Of a stretch of DNA of 37,394 nt, positions 8,117 through 16,733 are shown piece by piece. The DNA is from Flavobacteriales bacterium UBA7612. Lineage in GTDB: Bacteria > Bacteroidota > Bacteroidia > Flavobacteriales > Weeksellaceae. Below the pieces are notes generated by a model. That model had not been told where the DNA came from. It saw only the letters and a list, made by a program, of their open reading frames with translations, and searched no databases. Every line of letters begins with the position of its first letter. Positions within the stretch are counted from its first letter, which is position 1. Where the stretch lies: assembly GCA_002484335.1 (NCBI GenBank), contig DLJQ01000019.1:54646-92039 (forward strand), read 5' to 3'. Made by a program: the position numbers and the translations under genes.

Positions 8117-9163
8117 TTAGTTGAAATTTTTTCTTATATCAGATTTTATATTTATTGTTTTTTTAAATTCTGGAAAAGCTGTTGTACTAAAATCAAAAGC
8201 TGTTATTTTATAATCTAAATCAATTTTAATTTCTTTATTAGATTTTTCATCAAATAAACTCATTAGAAAATTTACGTCAGATTCTTTGAGTACCCAACCT
8301 TCCATATAAGGTCTATATTTAAAAGATATTATACCATCTCTTTTTAAAGGTTTTTCAGTATTTGTTTTAATTTCATTACGAATATTAAGAGTATATTGAA
8401 TAACCGAAAAAGTTTCTTTATCTATTAATAAATAATTTTTTTCATCTTTATTTTTATCTAAGTATACTTCAAACATTGGCTTGTCAGCGTATTTAGTAAA
8501 TATTACTTTAGTATTATTATATTGTTTTTTTAGAAGATTCTCATGCATTGTTTTTAAACCATCATAAAGGTATAAATGACGTAGATAATCTGATGAATTG
8601 AAGTCTATAGTAACAGGAGGAGAATCAGCAATATGTTTTTTATTTATTCTTCCATTAGATTTTATTAAGATTTTACCTTTCGTAAATTTTAATTGTAAAT
8701 CAACATCAATTAAATCTAAATAACTGCTATCAATATAAGATTTTTGTTGAAGATTAACTAAAAAATAATATTTTTCAACTTTAAAATTATTGTCATAATT
8801 TTCAATAACTTTTTTTAGAATATCTTCAGCTTTCAGGTTGCTAATAAAAGCTTCTTGTAATTCAATATTTCCAACTTTTTCCAGTCTTATTTTTATTGAT
8901 TCAGAATTTATTTTGTTAACATTAATTTTAGCATCTTGATAATCTTTTTTTGAGATGATAATTTCGTCAGATTTATCAATATTTGATAAATCAATCATAG
9001 CTTTTCCATTATCATCAGACACAAAATTTTTAGTTGACTTAGCAAAATAAATATCAGCATCATTTATCGGTAAGTTATTTGAATAATCAGAAATGTTTAG
9101 TTGAATAGTTTGTGCATTAATTATTGAGGCTAAAACAAAACAGATGTAAAATATGTATTTCAT
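8117..9163 (-). CDS. Secreted protein with carboxypeptidase-regulatory-like domain
   Basis: A 348-aa exported protein with a signal peptide (MKYIFYICFVLASIINAQ). Residues about 20-95 form a CarboxypepD_reg-like beta sandwich (NISDYSNNLPINDADIYFAK, then VSDDNGKAMIDLS). The segment LKAEDILKKVIENYDNNF and the Lys/Tyr-rich C-terminal region recall the start of DUF5686-type outer-membrane proteins, but this protein is far shorter and has no obvious barrel. It is the intact member of a tandem pair, 69 bases upstream of its frameshifted copy on the same strand. Only the first domain is recognised; function is unknown. Confidence 0.8.
   Translation of the reverse strand: MKYIFYICFVLASIINAQTIQLNISDYSNNLPINDADIYFAKSTKNFVSDDNGKAMIDLSNIDKSDEIIISKKDYQDAKINVNKINSESIKIRLEKVGNIELQEAFISNLKAEDILKKVIENYDNNFKVEKYYFLVNLQQKSYIDSSYLDLIDVDLQLKFTKGKILIKSNGRINKKHIADSPPVTIDFNSSDYLRHLYLYDGLKTMHENLLKKQYNNTKVIFTKYADKPMFEVYLDKNKDEKNYLLIDKETFSVIQYTLNIRNEIKTNTEKPLKRDGIISFKYRPYMEGWVLKESDVNFLMSLFDEKSNKEIKIDLDYKITAFDFSTTAFPEFKKTINIKSDIRKNFN
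8807..9066 (-). repeat. Near-identical block shared with 7691-7950, copy 2
   Basis: Counterpart of the 7691-7950 block. The surrounding parts of the two paralogues are only moderately similar in protein sequence, which suggests gene conversion rather than uniform divergence. Confidence 0.85.
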
Positions 9164-9286
9164 ATTGTTTTAATTACAAAATAAATTTAATTAAATCTTA
9201 TAATATATTATATGTTTTACATATAATTATTTACAATTTTTATAGGATTAATATGTTATAAGTAATTTAGTTAATCTTTATAAAGG

Positions 9287-10327
9287 ATGAAATATTTTAA
9301 CACATTTGATGCAATACGTTTTTTTGCTTTTTTTACTGTTTTTTTACAACATTTACCTAGATATCAAAGTGAAATTTTAGATTTTTTTATGCGTAGTGGT
9401 GCTATTGGAGTGCAAATATTTTTTATTCTAAGTGGTTTTCTAATTTCTTATATCTTAATAATTGAAAAGGAGGAGAAACATAAAATAAATTTGAAAAACT
9501 TTTTTTTTCGTCGAATTTTAAGAATTTGGCCATTATATTATTTGATGATTCTTTTTGCATTTTTGACACCATATATTCTAAATTTTTTATCATTAGATTC
9601 TAGTAATGATGGATACGAACCAAATTGGTTTTATCCATTATTGTTTTTAGAAAATTATCAAATGATGATAAATAATAGTTTTGCAAATGTATCACCACTA
9701 AGGGTTATGTGGTCATTATGTATAGAAGAACATTTTTATATTGTTTGGGGGGTAGTTTTTTATTTTCTATCAAGTAAAAGAATTCCACTTTTTTTTCTTT
9801 TGTCTATAATTATCTCATTAATTTTTAGGTTTATATATAAAAATTATATGATTAATGATATTGATTTAAATACAAATATTTTATATTTTTCGTTTGGAGG
9901 AATTTTATCTTACATATTAGTTTATAAGGAAAATGTAATTAATGAGTTAGGAAAAATACCAAGATATATTAAAAATATAATAGCTTTATTTTGTATTTTA
10001 TTATATTTTTTGATCCCTTCTTTAAAAATAGATTCAGTAATTTTTGAACCTTTACTTGTAGGAAGTATAACTAGTCTATTAATATCTCTTACGCTTTGTA
10101 AAAAACATCCTTTATTAATTAATAAGAATAATATTTTTAGTCGATTAGGTAAATACACTTATGCAATGTATCTATTTCATACTATATTGATTAATTTAAT
10201 CGTTAAATTTTCGTCTAATTTTAGTTTAATATTTTTATTATCCTTAATTACTACAATAATTAGTAGTATTTTATCTTATTATTTATTTGAAAATCAATTT
10301 TTAAAATTAAAGAAGTTTTTTTATTAA
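9287..10327 (+). CDS. Acyltransferase 3 family (OafA-like) membrane protein
   Basis: An integral membrane O-acyltransferase of 346 aa with about ten hydrophobic segments. The family N-terminus is clear: FDAIRFFAFFTVFLQHLPRY with Arg11 and the probable catalytic His22, then GVQIFFILSGFLISY (about 41-55), FFFRRILRIWPLYY (about 72-85) and the CIEEHFYIVW motif. Such enzymes transfer acetyl or other acyl groups to sugars of lipopolysaccharide, capsule, exopolysaccharide or peptidoglycan. No glycan-biosynthesis gene is adjacent, so the acceptor cannot be named. The protein ends near the last membrane segment, with no extra SGNH domain. Confidence 0.88.
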   Translation: MKYFNTFDAIRFFAFFTVFLQHLPRYQSEILDFFMRSGAIGVQIFFILSGFLISYILIIEKEEKHKINLKNFFFRRILRIWPLYYLMILFAFLTPYILNFLSLDSSNDGYEPNWFYPLLFLENYQMMINNSFANVSPLRVMWSLCIEEHFYIVWGVVFYFLSSKRIPLFFLLSIIISLIFRFIYKNYMINDIDLNTNILYFSFGGILSYILVYKENVINELGKIPRYIKNIIALFCILLYFLIPSLKIDSVIFEPLLVGSITSLLISLTLCKKHPLLINKNNIFSRLGKYTYAMYLFHTILINLIVKFSSNFSLIFLLSLITTIISSILSYYLFENQFLKLKKFFY

Positions 10328-10364
10328 AAAATTAATACATGTCTTAATTATTCTTTGATGATAA

Positions 10365-10381
10365 TTTAAGTTTAACTTAAA
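10365..10381. promoter_or_regulatory. AT-only palindrome before the metallophosphoesterase
   Basis: TTTAAGTT, T, AACTTAAA is a perfect 8-1-8 inverted repeat, 44 bases upstream of the probable start codon at 10425. It could be an operator, but palindromes made almost only of A and T arise easily by chance here. Confidence 0.25.
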
Positions 10382-10424
10382 CTTATTTCATTGTTTGTTA
10401 GTTAGCTTTATTGTTTTTAAAATA

Positions 10425-12206
10425 ATGAAGAGAATTTTTTATACGTTGTTTTTTTTACTTTCTATAGTTAAAGGACAACAGAAAGATATAAAAATTGCAT
10501 TTTTATCAGATGTTCATTTTCAAGATTTATATGGGAATTTTAGTGACAATCATTTTAAGGGGATTTTAAATACAAAAACGGGTAAAAATACAATTCTGAG
10601 AACAATGGATTCTCAGTTACATTCTACAAGGATTTTTAATGAAAACTATTTTGCTTTTATAAAAGCATTGGATGATATTGCTAAAAAAGATATAAAAATT
10701 GTAGCAATGCCAGGAGATTTTTCTGATGATGGACAAACGTATAATTTAAGAGGACTTCATAAAATATTATCCAATTATCATGATAAATATGGTATAAATT
10801 TTTATTTAACTACAGGAAATCATGATCCTGTTGGTCCGTATAGAAAAGATGGAGGAAAGGATGATTTTCTTGGAGATGATGGTAAGGCAATCGGTATTTA
10901 TAGCAAGGATAGTATAGGAAAAACTAATCATAAGATAATCACTAAAGATATTGCTGAATCTGGTTATTTAGAGATTTTGAATGAACTGAAAGATTTTGGT
11001 TTTTATCCTAAAAAAGAAGATTTATTTTGGAGTACTCCTTTTATTGAAAATAATGAAAAGTATACTTATGAGCAAGCCTTGAATAATGCAGCTTATTCTA
11101 AAAGGATGTACGAAGTGGAAAAAGGTTTTTCTGTTCCTGATTTGAGTTATGTTGTAGAACCTACCAACGGTGTGTGGTTATTGGCAATTGATGGAAATAC
11201 ATATATTCCTAAAAAAATGAATGAAAGAACTGATAATTCTTCAAATTATAAAGGAGCAAGTATTGGTTATAATAATGTTTTAACCAATAAAAAACATTTG
11301 ATTGATTGGGTAAAGAATATTGTAAAACAAGCAAAACAAAAACATAAAACATTAGTTGCTTTTACTCATTATCCTATGATTGATTTTAATGATGGTGCAA
11401 CAAATGAAATTAAAAAGTTATTAGGAGATAAAAAATGGCAATTAGAAAGAATTCCAGACGAAAGTGTAGCTAAAGTATTTGCTGAAGCTGGACTTGAAGT
11501 TCATTTTGCTGGGCATATGCATATTAATGATACAGGAACAAGAAAAATAGGAGATAACTTTTTAGTAAATGTACAAGTTCCATCCTTAGCAGCTTATATT
11601 CCTGCTTATAAAATTCTTACTATAAAATCTGATGATAAAATGGAAGTAAATACAGAGGTATTGAATGATGTGCCTCGTTTTGATGAATTATTCCCGCTGT
11701 ATGAAAAAGAGTATTCTATTTTAGAAAAAGAAAAAGGGCATATTAGTTGGAATAAGGAAATTTTAAAACCTAAATCCTATCATGATTTTATGTTATTTCA
11801 TTTAAAAGAGTTGGTTCGTTTACGAATGATTCCTAATGATTGGCCTAAAGATTTTATTGATAAAGCACAGTATTTAAATGGAGAAGATTTATTGTTATTA
11901 TCACTTAATGAGCAAAGTAATGCTAATAATTTTGATTTGAAAGAATTTAGAAAATGGAATTTTGAGGATTTGATTTTAGATTTATATAAATTTCAATCAG
12001 CAGATGAATTTGCGAAGAAAGATATTCCTAAAAATAGATTAGATAATTATAAAATTTTGGAAGAGCTATTTGTACAAAATACAAGCAGTGATTTATTTAT
12101 TACACAGTTAAAAAGTTTATTTAAAATTTTATCCTTTTTATCAAATGGTGAACCTTCTGATCATTTCGAAATTGATTTGAAATCAAAGTCAATTCGTCGA
12201 TTATAA
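10425..12206 (+). CDS. Secreted calcineurin-like metallophosphoesterase
   Basis: Exported two-metal phosphoesterase, 593 aa from the ATG at 10425. An in-frame TTG at 10395 would only add residues before the signal peptide MKRIFYTLFFLLSIVKG. The metal and catalytic motifs are complete and in order: D29-x-H31 (LSDVHF), GD at 97-98 (MPGDFSDDG), GNHD at 131-134, H315 (THYPM) and GHMH at 363-366. The C-terminal 200 residues are helical and unassigned. The gene is convergent with a secreted PI-PLC-like enzyme, and the two share a bidirectional terminator. They may both harvest phosphate from organic esters; that link is inference. Confidence 0.88.
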   Translation: MKRIFYTLFFLLSIVKGQQKDIKIAFLSDVHFQDLYGNFSDNHFKGILNTKTGKNTILRTMDSQLHSTRIFNENYFAFIKALDDIAKKDIKIVAMPGDFSDDGQTYNLRGLHKILSNYHDKYGINFYLTTGNHDPVGPYRKDGGKDDFLGDDGKAIGIYSKDSIGKTNHKIITKDIAESGYLEILNELKDFGFYPKKEDLFWSTPFIENNEKYTYEQALNNAAYSKRMYEVEKGFSVPDLSYVVEPTNGVWLLAIDGNTYIPKKMNERTDNSSNYKGASIGYNNVLTNKKHLIDWVKNIVKQAKQKHKTLVAFTHYPMIDFNDGATNEIKKLLGDKKWQLERIPDESVAKVFAEAGLEVHFAGHMHINDTGTRKIGDNFLVNVQVPSLAAYIPAYKILTIKSDDKMEVNTEVLNDVPRFDELFPLYEKEYSILEKEKGHISWNKEILKPKSYHDFMLFHLKELVRLRMIPNDWPKDFIDKAQYLNGEDLLLLSLNEQSNANNFDLKEFRKWNFEDLILDLYKFQSADEFAKKDIPKNRLDNYKILEELFVQNTSSDLFITQLKSLFKILSFLSNGEPSDHFEIDLKSKSIRRL

Positions 12207-12211
12207 ATATA

Positions 12212-12240
12212 AAAAAAGCTATCAATATGATGGCTTTTTT
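12212..12240. terminator. Bidirectional terminator between convergent genes
   Basis: The stem AAAAAAGCTATCA (12212-12224) / TGATGGCTTTTTT (12228-12240) has loop ATA and one wobble pair. A and T runs on both sides allow termination in both directions. Confidence 0.85.
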
Positions 12241-12253
12241 ATAAAAAATCTAC

Positions 12254-13327
12254 TTATTTTATTATAGGATTTTTTCTTTCATAAGTATCATTATCAAAAC
12301 TAATTTTATAAGTAGATTTAAATAGTTTACTTGGATGGTAATAGTCTGTTGTTATAATTTGAGCTCCACTATTTTTTGCTTTTTCAAATCTTGAATAATC
12401 TTCAGAACGAGCTTCCATTGTATCTGCATCTGCTCTTGTTCTTACAATGTAGCCTTGTTTTACAAGTTCTTTTATTTTTGTTTGATTTTCTATTGGTTCG
12501 TTCATAAATAGAATAGCAGATTCTGGTGTTCCAGGAGTTGAATTGGTAAAAATCATTCTTCCTTTTAGTGAAGGATGATTTTGGGCATATAAATCTCTAT
12601 TTTTTCCATTATTATCTAGTAAAAAAATAAATTTGCCTTTAACATCGTTTACTTTGGGCCAATTTTTATTTATTACAGCTTCATTTAATGTTTTGTATTT
12701 TCCTCTAACCTCATCAGGTGTAATAATTTTATTTTTTCCTAAATATTTTTTTAACTCATTATCTAACTCATCAAAAAGTTGAGTTGTATAATGCTCAGGT
12801 TCTGTTCCAAATTCATTTTTATTACCATCTTTTGGTTCTAGTGTTATAAAAATTGGATCGTGTTCAGGATGGTTATCAGACCATTTTTTTAAATCTTTTA
12901 AGCAATCTTCTAAAGTATAATACCAAGTTTGATAATCAATATCAGTAATATGAATCATTTTATAACCTGGTTTTTTCATTTTTCCATCTAAGTCAAAAGT
13001 TTCTGTAGTTTTTACTAAATCAAGAATTTTTGGATGAGCATATTTTCCTCCTTTACTATCAGCATAAACGTCAATTTCTAAATTTCTTAAACCTAAATTT
13101 AATTGTTCTGGAATAGGAATATGTTCATACTGAATTCTAGGAAGAAGATTCATTGTATCTTTTTTAGACAAATAACTATATACTTCTGGTAAAATAGCTT
13201 TTTTATAAGAGTTGTGAGAGCCAATTACTTGAATTTCATTTATTTTTAATTGACCTAAATTATTTTTTTGAGCAAAAGAAAAATTGAATGAAGCTAAGTA
13301 TAAACCTAAGAAAAATATGTTTTTCAT
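12254..13327 (-). CDS. Secreted Ca2+-dependent PI-PLC-like phosphodiesterase
   Basis: Exported TIM-barrel phosphodiesterase, 357 aa, with a signal peptide (MKNIFFLGLYLASFNFSFAQ). The residues expected of the bacterial Ca2+-dependent PI-PLC family (PI-PLC-C1 type) are visible: His38 (IGSHNSYK), Glu84 and Asp86 (LEIDVY), His126 (MIHITD) and Glu164 (ITLEPKDG). Later motifs include RTRADADT and IITTDYY near the end of the barrel. The substrate may be a phosphoinositide, glycerophosphodiester or other phospholipid headgroup; the sequence does not decide. Convergent with the secreted metallophosphoesterase. Confidence 0.85.
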   Translation of the reverse strand: MKNIFFLGLYLASFNFSFAQKNNLGQLKINEIQVIGSHNSYKKAILPEVYSYLSKKDTMNLLPRIQYEHIPIPEQLNLGLRNLEIDVYADSKGGKYAHPKILDLVKTTETFDLDGKMKKPGYKMIHITDIDYQTWYYTLEDCLKDLKKWSDNHPEHDPIFITLEPKDGNKNEFGTEPEHYTTQLFDELDNELKKYLGKNKIITPDEVRGKYKTLNEAVINKNWPKVNDVKGKFIFLLDNNGKNRDLYAQNHPSLKGRMIFTNSTPGTPESAILFMNEPIENQTKIKELVKQGYIVRTRADADTMEARSEDYSRFEKAKNSGAQIITTDYYHPSKLFKSTYKISFDNDTYERKNPIIK

Positions 13328-13347
13328 TATTGAAATCTTTTTAATGG

Positions 13348-13355
13348 CAAAAATA
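13348..13355 (-). promoter_or_regulatory. -7 box for the PI-PLC-like gene
   Basis: TATTTTTG on the minus strand matches TAnnTTTG, 20 bases before the start codon. No TTG is at the expected distance upstream. Confidence 0.45.
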
Positions 13356-13555
13356 AAATCTCTTTTTTTTAATCATTTTTAGATTATGTTAAGTCTTTTT
13401 TATGCTTATGTAAACAAACTAAAAGAGGTATGATATTTAATTAATTGAAAATGAATAACTTTTTATTTTTCAATAAAATAAACGTTTACATTTTATTAAT
13501 TTTAAAGTAATATTTTGTTAAAATAGTTTTAAGCTTAAACGTTACACTTTTTAGT

Positions 13556-13563
13556 TTACTTTG
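13556..13563 (+). promoter_or_regulatory. Possible -7 box for the SusC/SusD operon
   Basis: TTACTTTG differs from TAnnTTTG at one position and has no clear -33 TTG. If used, transcription would start near 13570 and leave a leader of about 110 bases containing the hairpin at 13602-13636. The rest of the 13328-13678 gap is AT-rich and shows no gene. Confidence 0.3.
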
Positions 13564-13601
13564 TATCCCGATAAAACAATAATTAACGACGTGTGAAATA
13601 A

Positions 13602-13636
13602 AAAACCACTATTGCGGCAACAATAGCGGTCTTTTT
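13602..13636. terminator. Terminator-like hairpin in the SusC leader
   Basis: Arms ACCACTATTG (13605-13614) and CAATAGCGGT (13621-13630) pair over ten positions. The pair 13608/13627 is an A-C mismatch in plus-strand RNA but a G-U pair in minus-strand RNA. T runs follow in both directions: six on minus (13605-13600) and five on plus (13632-13636). It could be an attenuator of the SusC operon or the 3' end of an antisense transcript. Confidence 0.55.
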
Positions 13637-13678
13637 ATTAAGCAATGTAAACGTCATACAATTACTTTACTTAATGAT

Positions 13679-16600
13679 ATGTATCACAAATTTAATCTTT
13701 TTAAGCTAAAAAAGCTAATTCCACTTGCTATGATATTTTTAGTAGCAAGTCAAGCTCATGCAGAGAGGTCGATTACACATTACACAGTTTCTTCTGTAGA
13801 GAATGAAACAATTAAAGGAAATGTAGTAAATCAAGAAGGAAAAGCTGTCGAAGGAGCTAAAGTAACAGTTGTAGAAACTGGAGAAACTGCAGTTACAGAT
13901 GCGTTAGGAAATTTCTCTATTTCAGCACAAATAGGACAAACATTGTCTATTTTAGCTGATAAATATGAAATTCAATCAACAGAAATTTTAGATACTTCAA
14001 TTACAATTGAATTAGAACCAAAGCTAGATTCTTTGGATTTACAAGAAGTAACTTTAGTTGGATATGGTTCTCAAAAAAAATCTGATTTAACAGGTTCAGT
14101 TAGTCAATTAAAATCTGATCAATTTAAAGAAGGAATGAATATTTCTGTAGACAATTTGATTCAAGGAAAAGTTGCAGGTGTTCGTGTTGTACAGACAAGT
14201 GGAGAACCAGGTGCAGGAATGAATGTTTCTATTCGTGGAATAGGTTCTATACGTAGTGGTAGTACACCTTTATTTGTTGTAGATGGAGTTCCTTTAAGTA
14301 ATGAAAATGTAAGTTCAGGAGGTCCAAATGTAGGTTTGGGAAGTTCTAGTGCTAAAAATCCTTTAAACTTTTTGAATACAAGTGATATAGAGTCAATCAC
14401 AGTTCTTAAAGATGCTTCGGCAGCAGCAATTTATGGAGCAAGAGGATCAAATGGTGTAGTACTTATTACAACTAAGCAAGGAAAAAAAGGAGATGCTATT
14501 TTTACTTATGATACATATCTTGGAGTATCAACAGTGATTAAAAAGTTAGATCTTATGAAAGCTAATGAATATAAAAAAGTTGTAGCACCTTCTTATGATC
14601 ATGGAGGTAATACAGATTGGCAAGATGTTTTATATAGAACAGCAGTTTCTCAAAATCATTCATTTTCTTTTTCTAAGAAAACAACTACAGGAAATTATTA
14701 TGCATCTTTATCTCATATGGATCAGGATGGAATTATAGAAACAAGTAATTTCAAAAGAACAACTGCTCGTCTTAATGCTGAAGAATCTTTTTTAGATGAT
14801 CAACGATTAAAGGTTAAATTTAATTTAACAGCAAGTGATATTAAAGAAACAGGATTACCTAATGGTTCTAATGCTGGTTCAGATGGTCAATTGGTGATAC
14901 ATGCATTAATGGCAAATCCTACTCGAACTGTTTTTGATAAAGATGGAGAGTATACAAACTTTAACATGAATGCACATTACAATCCAATGTATTTATTAAG
15001 TATGTATAATGATCATACAAATACATTTAGGGTTTTAGGAAATGTAGAAGCTACATTACGAATTTTACCAGGTTTAAATTATAAATTAAATTATGGTGTA
15101 GATAAATCTACTTCGGAAAGAAATACAACAATGTATCCGAATATTACAGATAGAACACCAACAGGGATGTATACTCAAAGTAATTTAGAGTCTTTAAGTA
15201 CATTATTAGAGCATTATTTAACATACGATCGTACATTTAATAAACATAATATTAGTTTGTTAGCAGGTTTTTCTTATCAAAAATTTGAGTTTTCTGGAAC
15301 TTATTTTGGATTGAAAAATATAGCAGCTAAAGGAAGTGGAGTCGCTCCTGAACATAATCCTGGTTATTCTGGAGATCCATTTATTCCAAGTCCTGGATAT
15401 GCACAAGAAAATGAATTACAATCTTATTTTGGTCGTGTAAATTACAACTATAATAAACGTTACTTGTTTACAGCATCATTACGTGCAGATGGTTCCACTA
15501 GATTTGGAGAAAATAATAAATATGGATATTTTCCTTCTGTAGCAGCAGGATGGGCAATTAGTGAAGAAAACTTTTTAAAAGGTTCTTCAGTTGTTAACGA
15601 ATTAAAATTAAGAGCGAGTTGGGGACAAACAGGTAATCAAGAAGTAGCAAATAAAATTACTCAAGCAAGTTATTCTCTTTCATCTGCTTCTGGATATTAT
15701 CTATTCAATCAGAATGATGTGATCAACGGAGTTACTGTTAATAGAACTGCAAATCCTAATTTGAAGTGGGAGGTTGTTGAACAAACCAATTTCGGTGTTG
15801 ATTTTAATTTATGGAATAGTAAATTATATGGTTCATTAGAATATTATAATAAAACAACACTTGATCCTATTTTAAATATACCATCTGCTCCATTAAGTCC
15901 AACAAGTACTGTTTGGCAAAATGTAAAAGGGAAAATTGAGAATAAAGGATTTGAGTTAACGTTAGGTTCTCAAATTATTTCAAATTCAGATTTTACATGG
16001 ACAGTAGATGTAAATGCAGCTACTTTATCTAATAAAGTAAAAGGTTTACCTGTTTCTGAAATATTTTCTGGAGAAATATCAGGTCCAGGAATGTCAGGTG
16101 TATATGCAAATATTTATAAAAATGGATACCAAGCTGGATCGTTTTATATGTTAAAATATCTTGGAATAGATGCAAATGGAAAATACATCTATGAAGATAA
16201 AGATGGAAATGGAACGATAGGAAATGAAGATAGACAAATATTTGAAGGACCTTTACCAAAACTTACTTATGGTATTAATAGTTATATGCGATACAAAAAG
16301 CTTGATTTTGCATTCTCTTTTATCGGTCAAGCAGGAGGGTATTTAGTTAATAATACTAATTTGAATTTGAATATCAATAATTTAGCTTCAGATAGAAATG
16401 TATTAAGACAATATTATACATCAGGAGCTAGTACAGATAACCTTCCTCAATTATCATCTTTATACCTTGAAAAATCAGATTTCCTACGTTTAAACAACGT
16501 TCGTTTAGGATATAATTTTGGAATAGAGCAATTAAAATGGGTTAAAAACTTAAACTTATATGTAAGTGCTCAAAATTTATTTACAATTACAAATTATAGC

Positions 16601-16720
16601 GGATATGATCCATTAATTGATACAGCAAAAGCTGCATCAGGGAATCAATCTTTAGGAATTGATTATACAACTTATCCTTCTGCTAAAACATTTATGATCG
16701 GAGCAACCGTAAAATTTTAA
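13679..16720 (+). CDS. SusC/RagA-family TonB-linked outer membrane protein
   Basis: Outer-membrane active importer, 1013 aa, partner of the SusD-like lipoprotein 13 bases downstream. A signal peptide ends at about Ala28 (ASQAHA). A carboxypeptidase-like domain follows at about 44-110 (IKGNVVNQEGKAVEGAKV), then the SusC/RagA signature LQEVTLVGYGSQKKSDLTGS. The plug domain has SIRGIGSIRSGSTPLFVVDG and VLKDASAAAIYGARGSNG. The 22-strand barrel segment ends in the outer-membrane signal MIGATVKF with terminal Phe. No glycoside hydrolase, sulfatase or regulator gene is adjacent, so the imported nutrient (glycan, peptide or other) is not known. The leader holds a terminator-like hairpin. Confidence 0.95.
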   Translation: MYHKFNLFKLKKLIPLAMIFLVASQAHAERSITHYTVSSVENETIKGNVVNQEGKAVEGAKVTVVETGETAVTDALGNFSISAQIGQTLSILADKYEIQSTEILDTSITIELEPKLDSLDLQEVTLVGYGSQKKSDLTGSVSQLKSDQFKEGMNISVDNLIQGKVAGVRVVQTSGEPGAGMNVSIRGIGSIRSGSTPLFVVDGVPLSNENVSSGGPNVGLGSSSAKNPLNFLNTSDIESITVLKDASAAAIYGARGSNGVVLITTKQGKKGDAIFTYDTYLGVSTVIKKLDLMKANEYKKVVAPSYDHGGNTDWQDVLYRTAVSQNHSFSFSKKTTTGNYYASLSHMDQDGIIETSNFKRTTARLNAEESFLDDQRLKVKFNLTASDIKETGLPNGSNAGSDGQLVIHALMANPTRTVFDKDGEYTNFNMNAHYNPMYLLSMYNDHTNTFRVLGNVEATLRILPGLNYKLNYGVDKSTSERNTTMYPNITDRTPTGMYTQSNLESLSTLLEHYLTYDRTFNKHNISLLAGFSYQKFEFSGTYFGLKNIAAKGSGVAPEHNPGYSGDPFIPSPGYAQENELQSYFGRVNYNYNKRYLFTASLRADGSTRFGENNKYGYFPSVAAGWAISEENFLKGSSVVNELKLRASWGQTGNQEVANKITQASYSLSSASGYYLFNQNDVINGVTVNRTANPNLKWEVVEQTNFGVDFNLWNSKLYGSLEYYNKTTLDPILNIPSAPLSPTSTVWQNVKGKIENKGFELTLGSQIISNSDFTWTVDVNAATLSNKVKGLPVSEIFSGEISGPGMSGVYANIYKNGYQAGSFYMLKYLGIDANGKYIYEDKDGNGTIGNEDRQIFEGPLPKLTYGINSYMRYKKLDFAFSFIGQAGGYLVNNTNLNLNINNLASDRNVLRQYYTSGASTDNLPQLSSLYLEKSDFLRLNNVRLGYNFGIEQLKWVKNLNLYVSAQNLFTITNYSGYDPLIDTAKAASGNQSLGIDYTTYPSAKTFMIGATVKF

Positions 16721-16733
16721 AAACTTAATTAAC

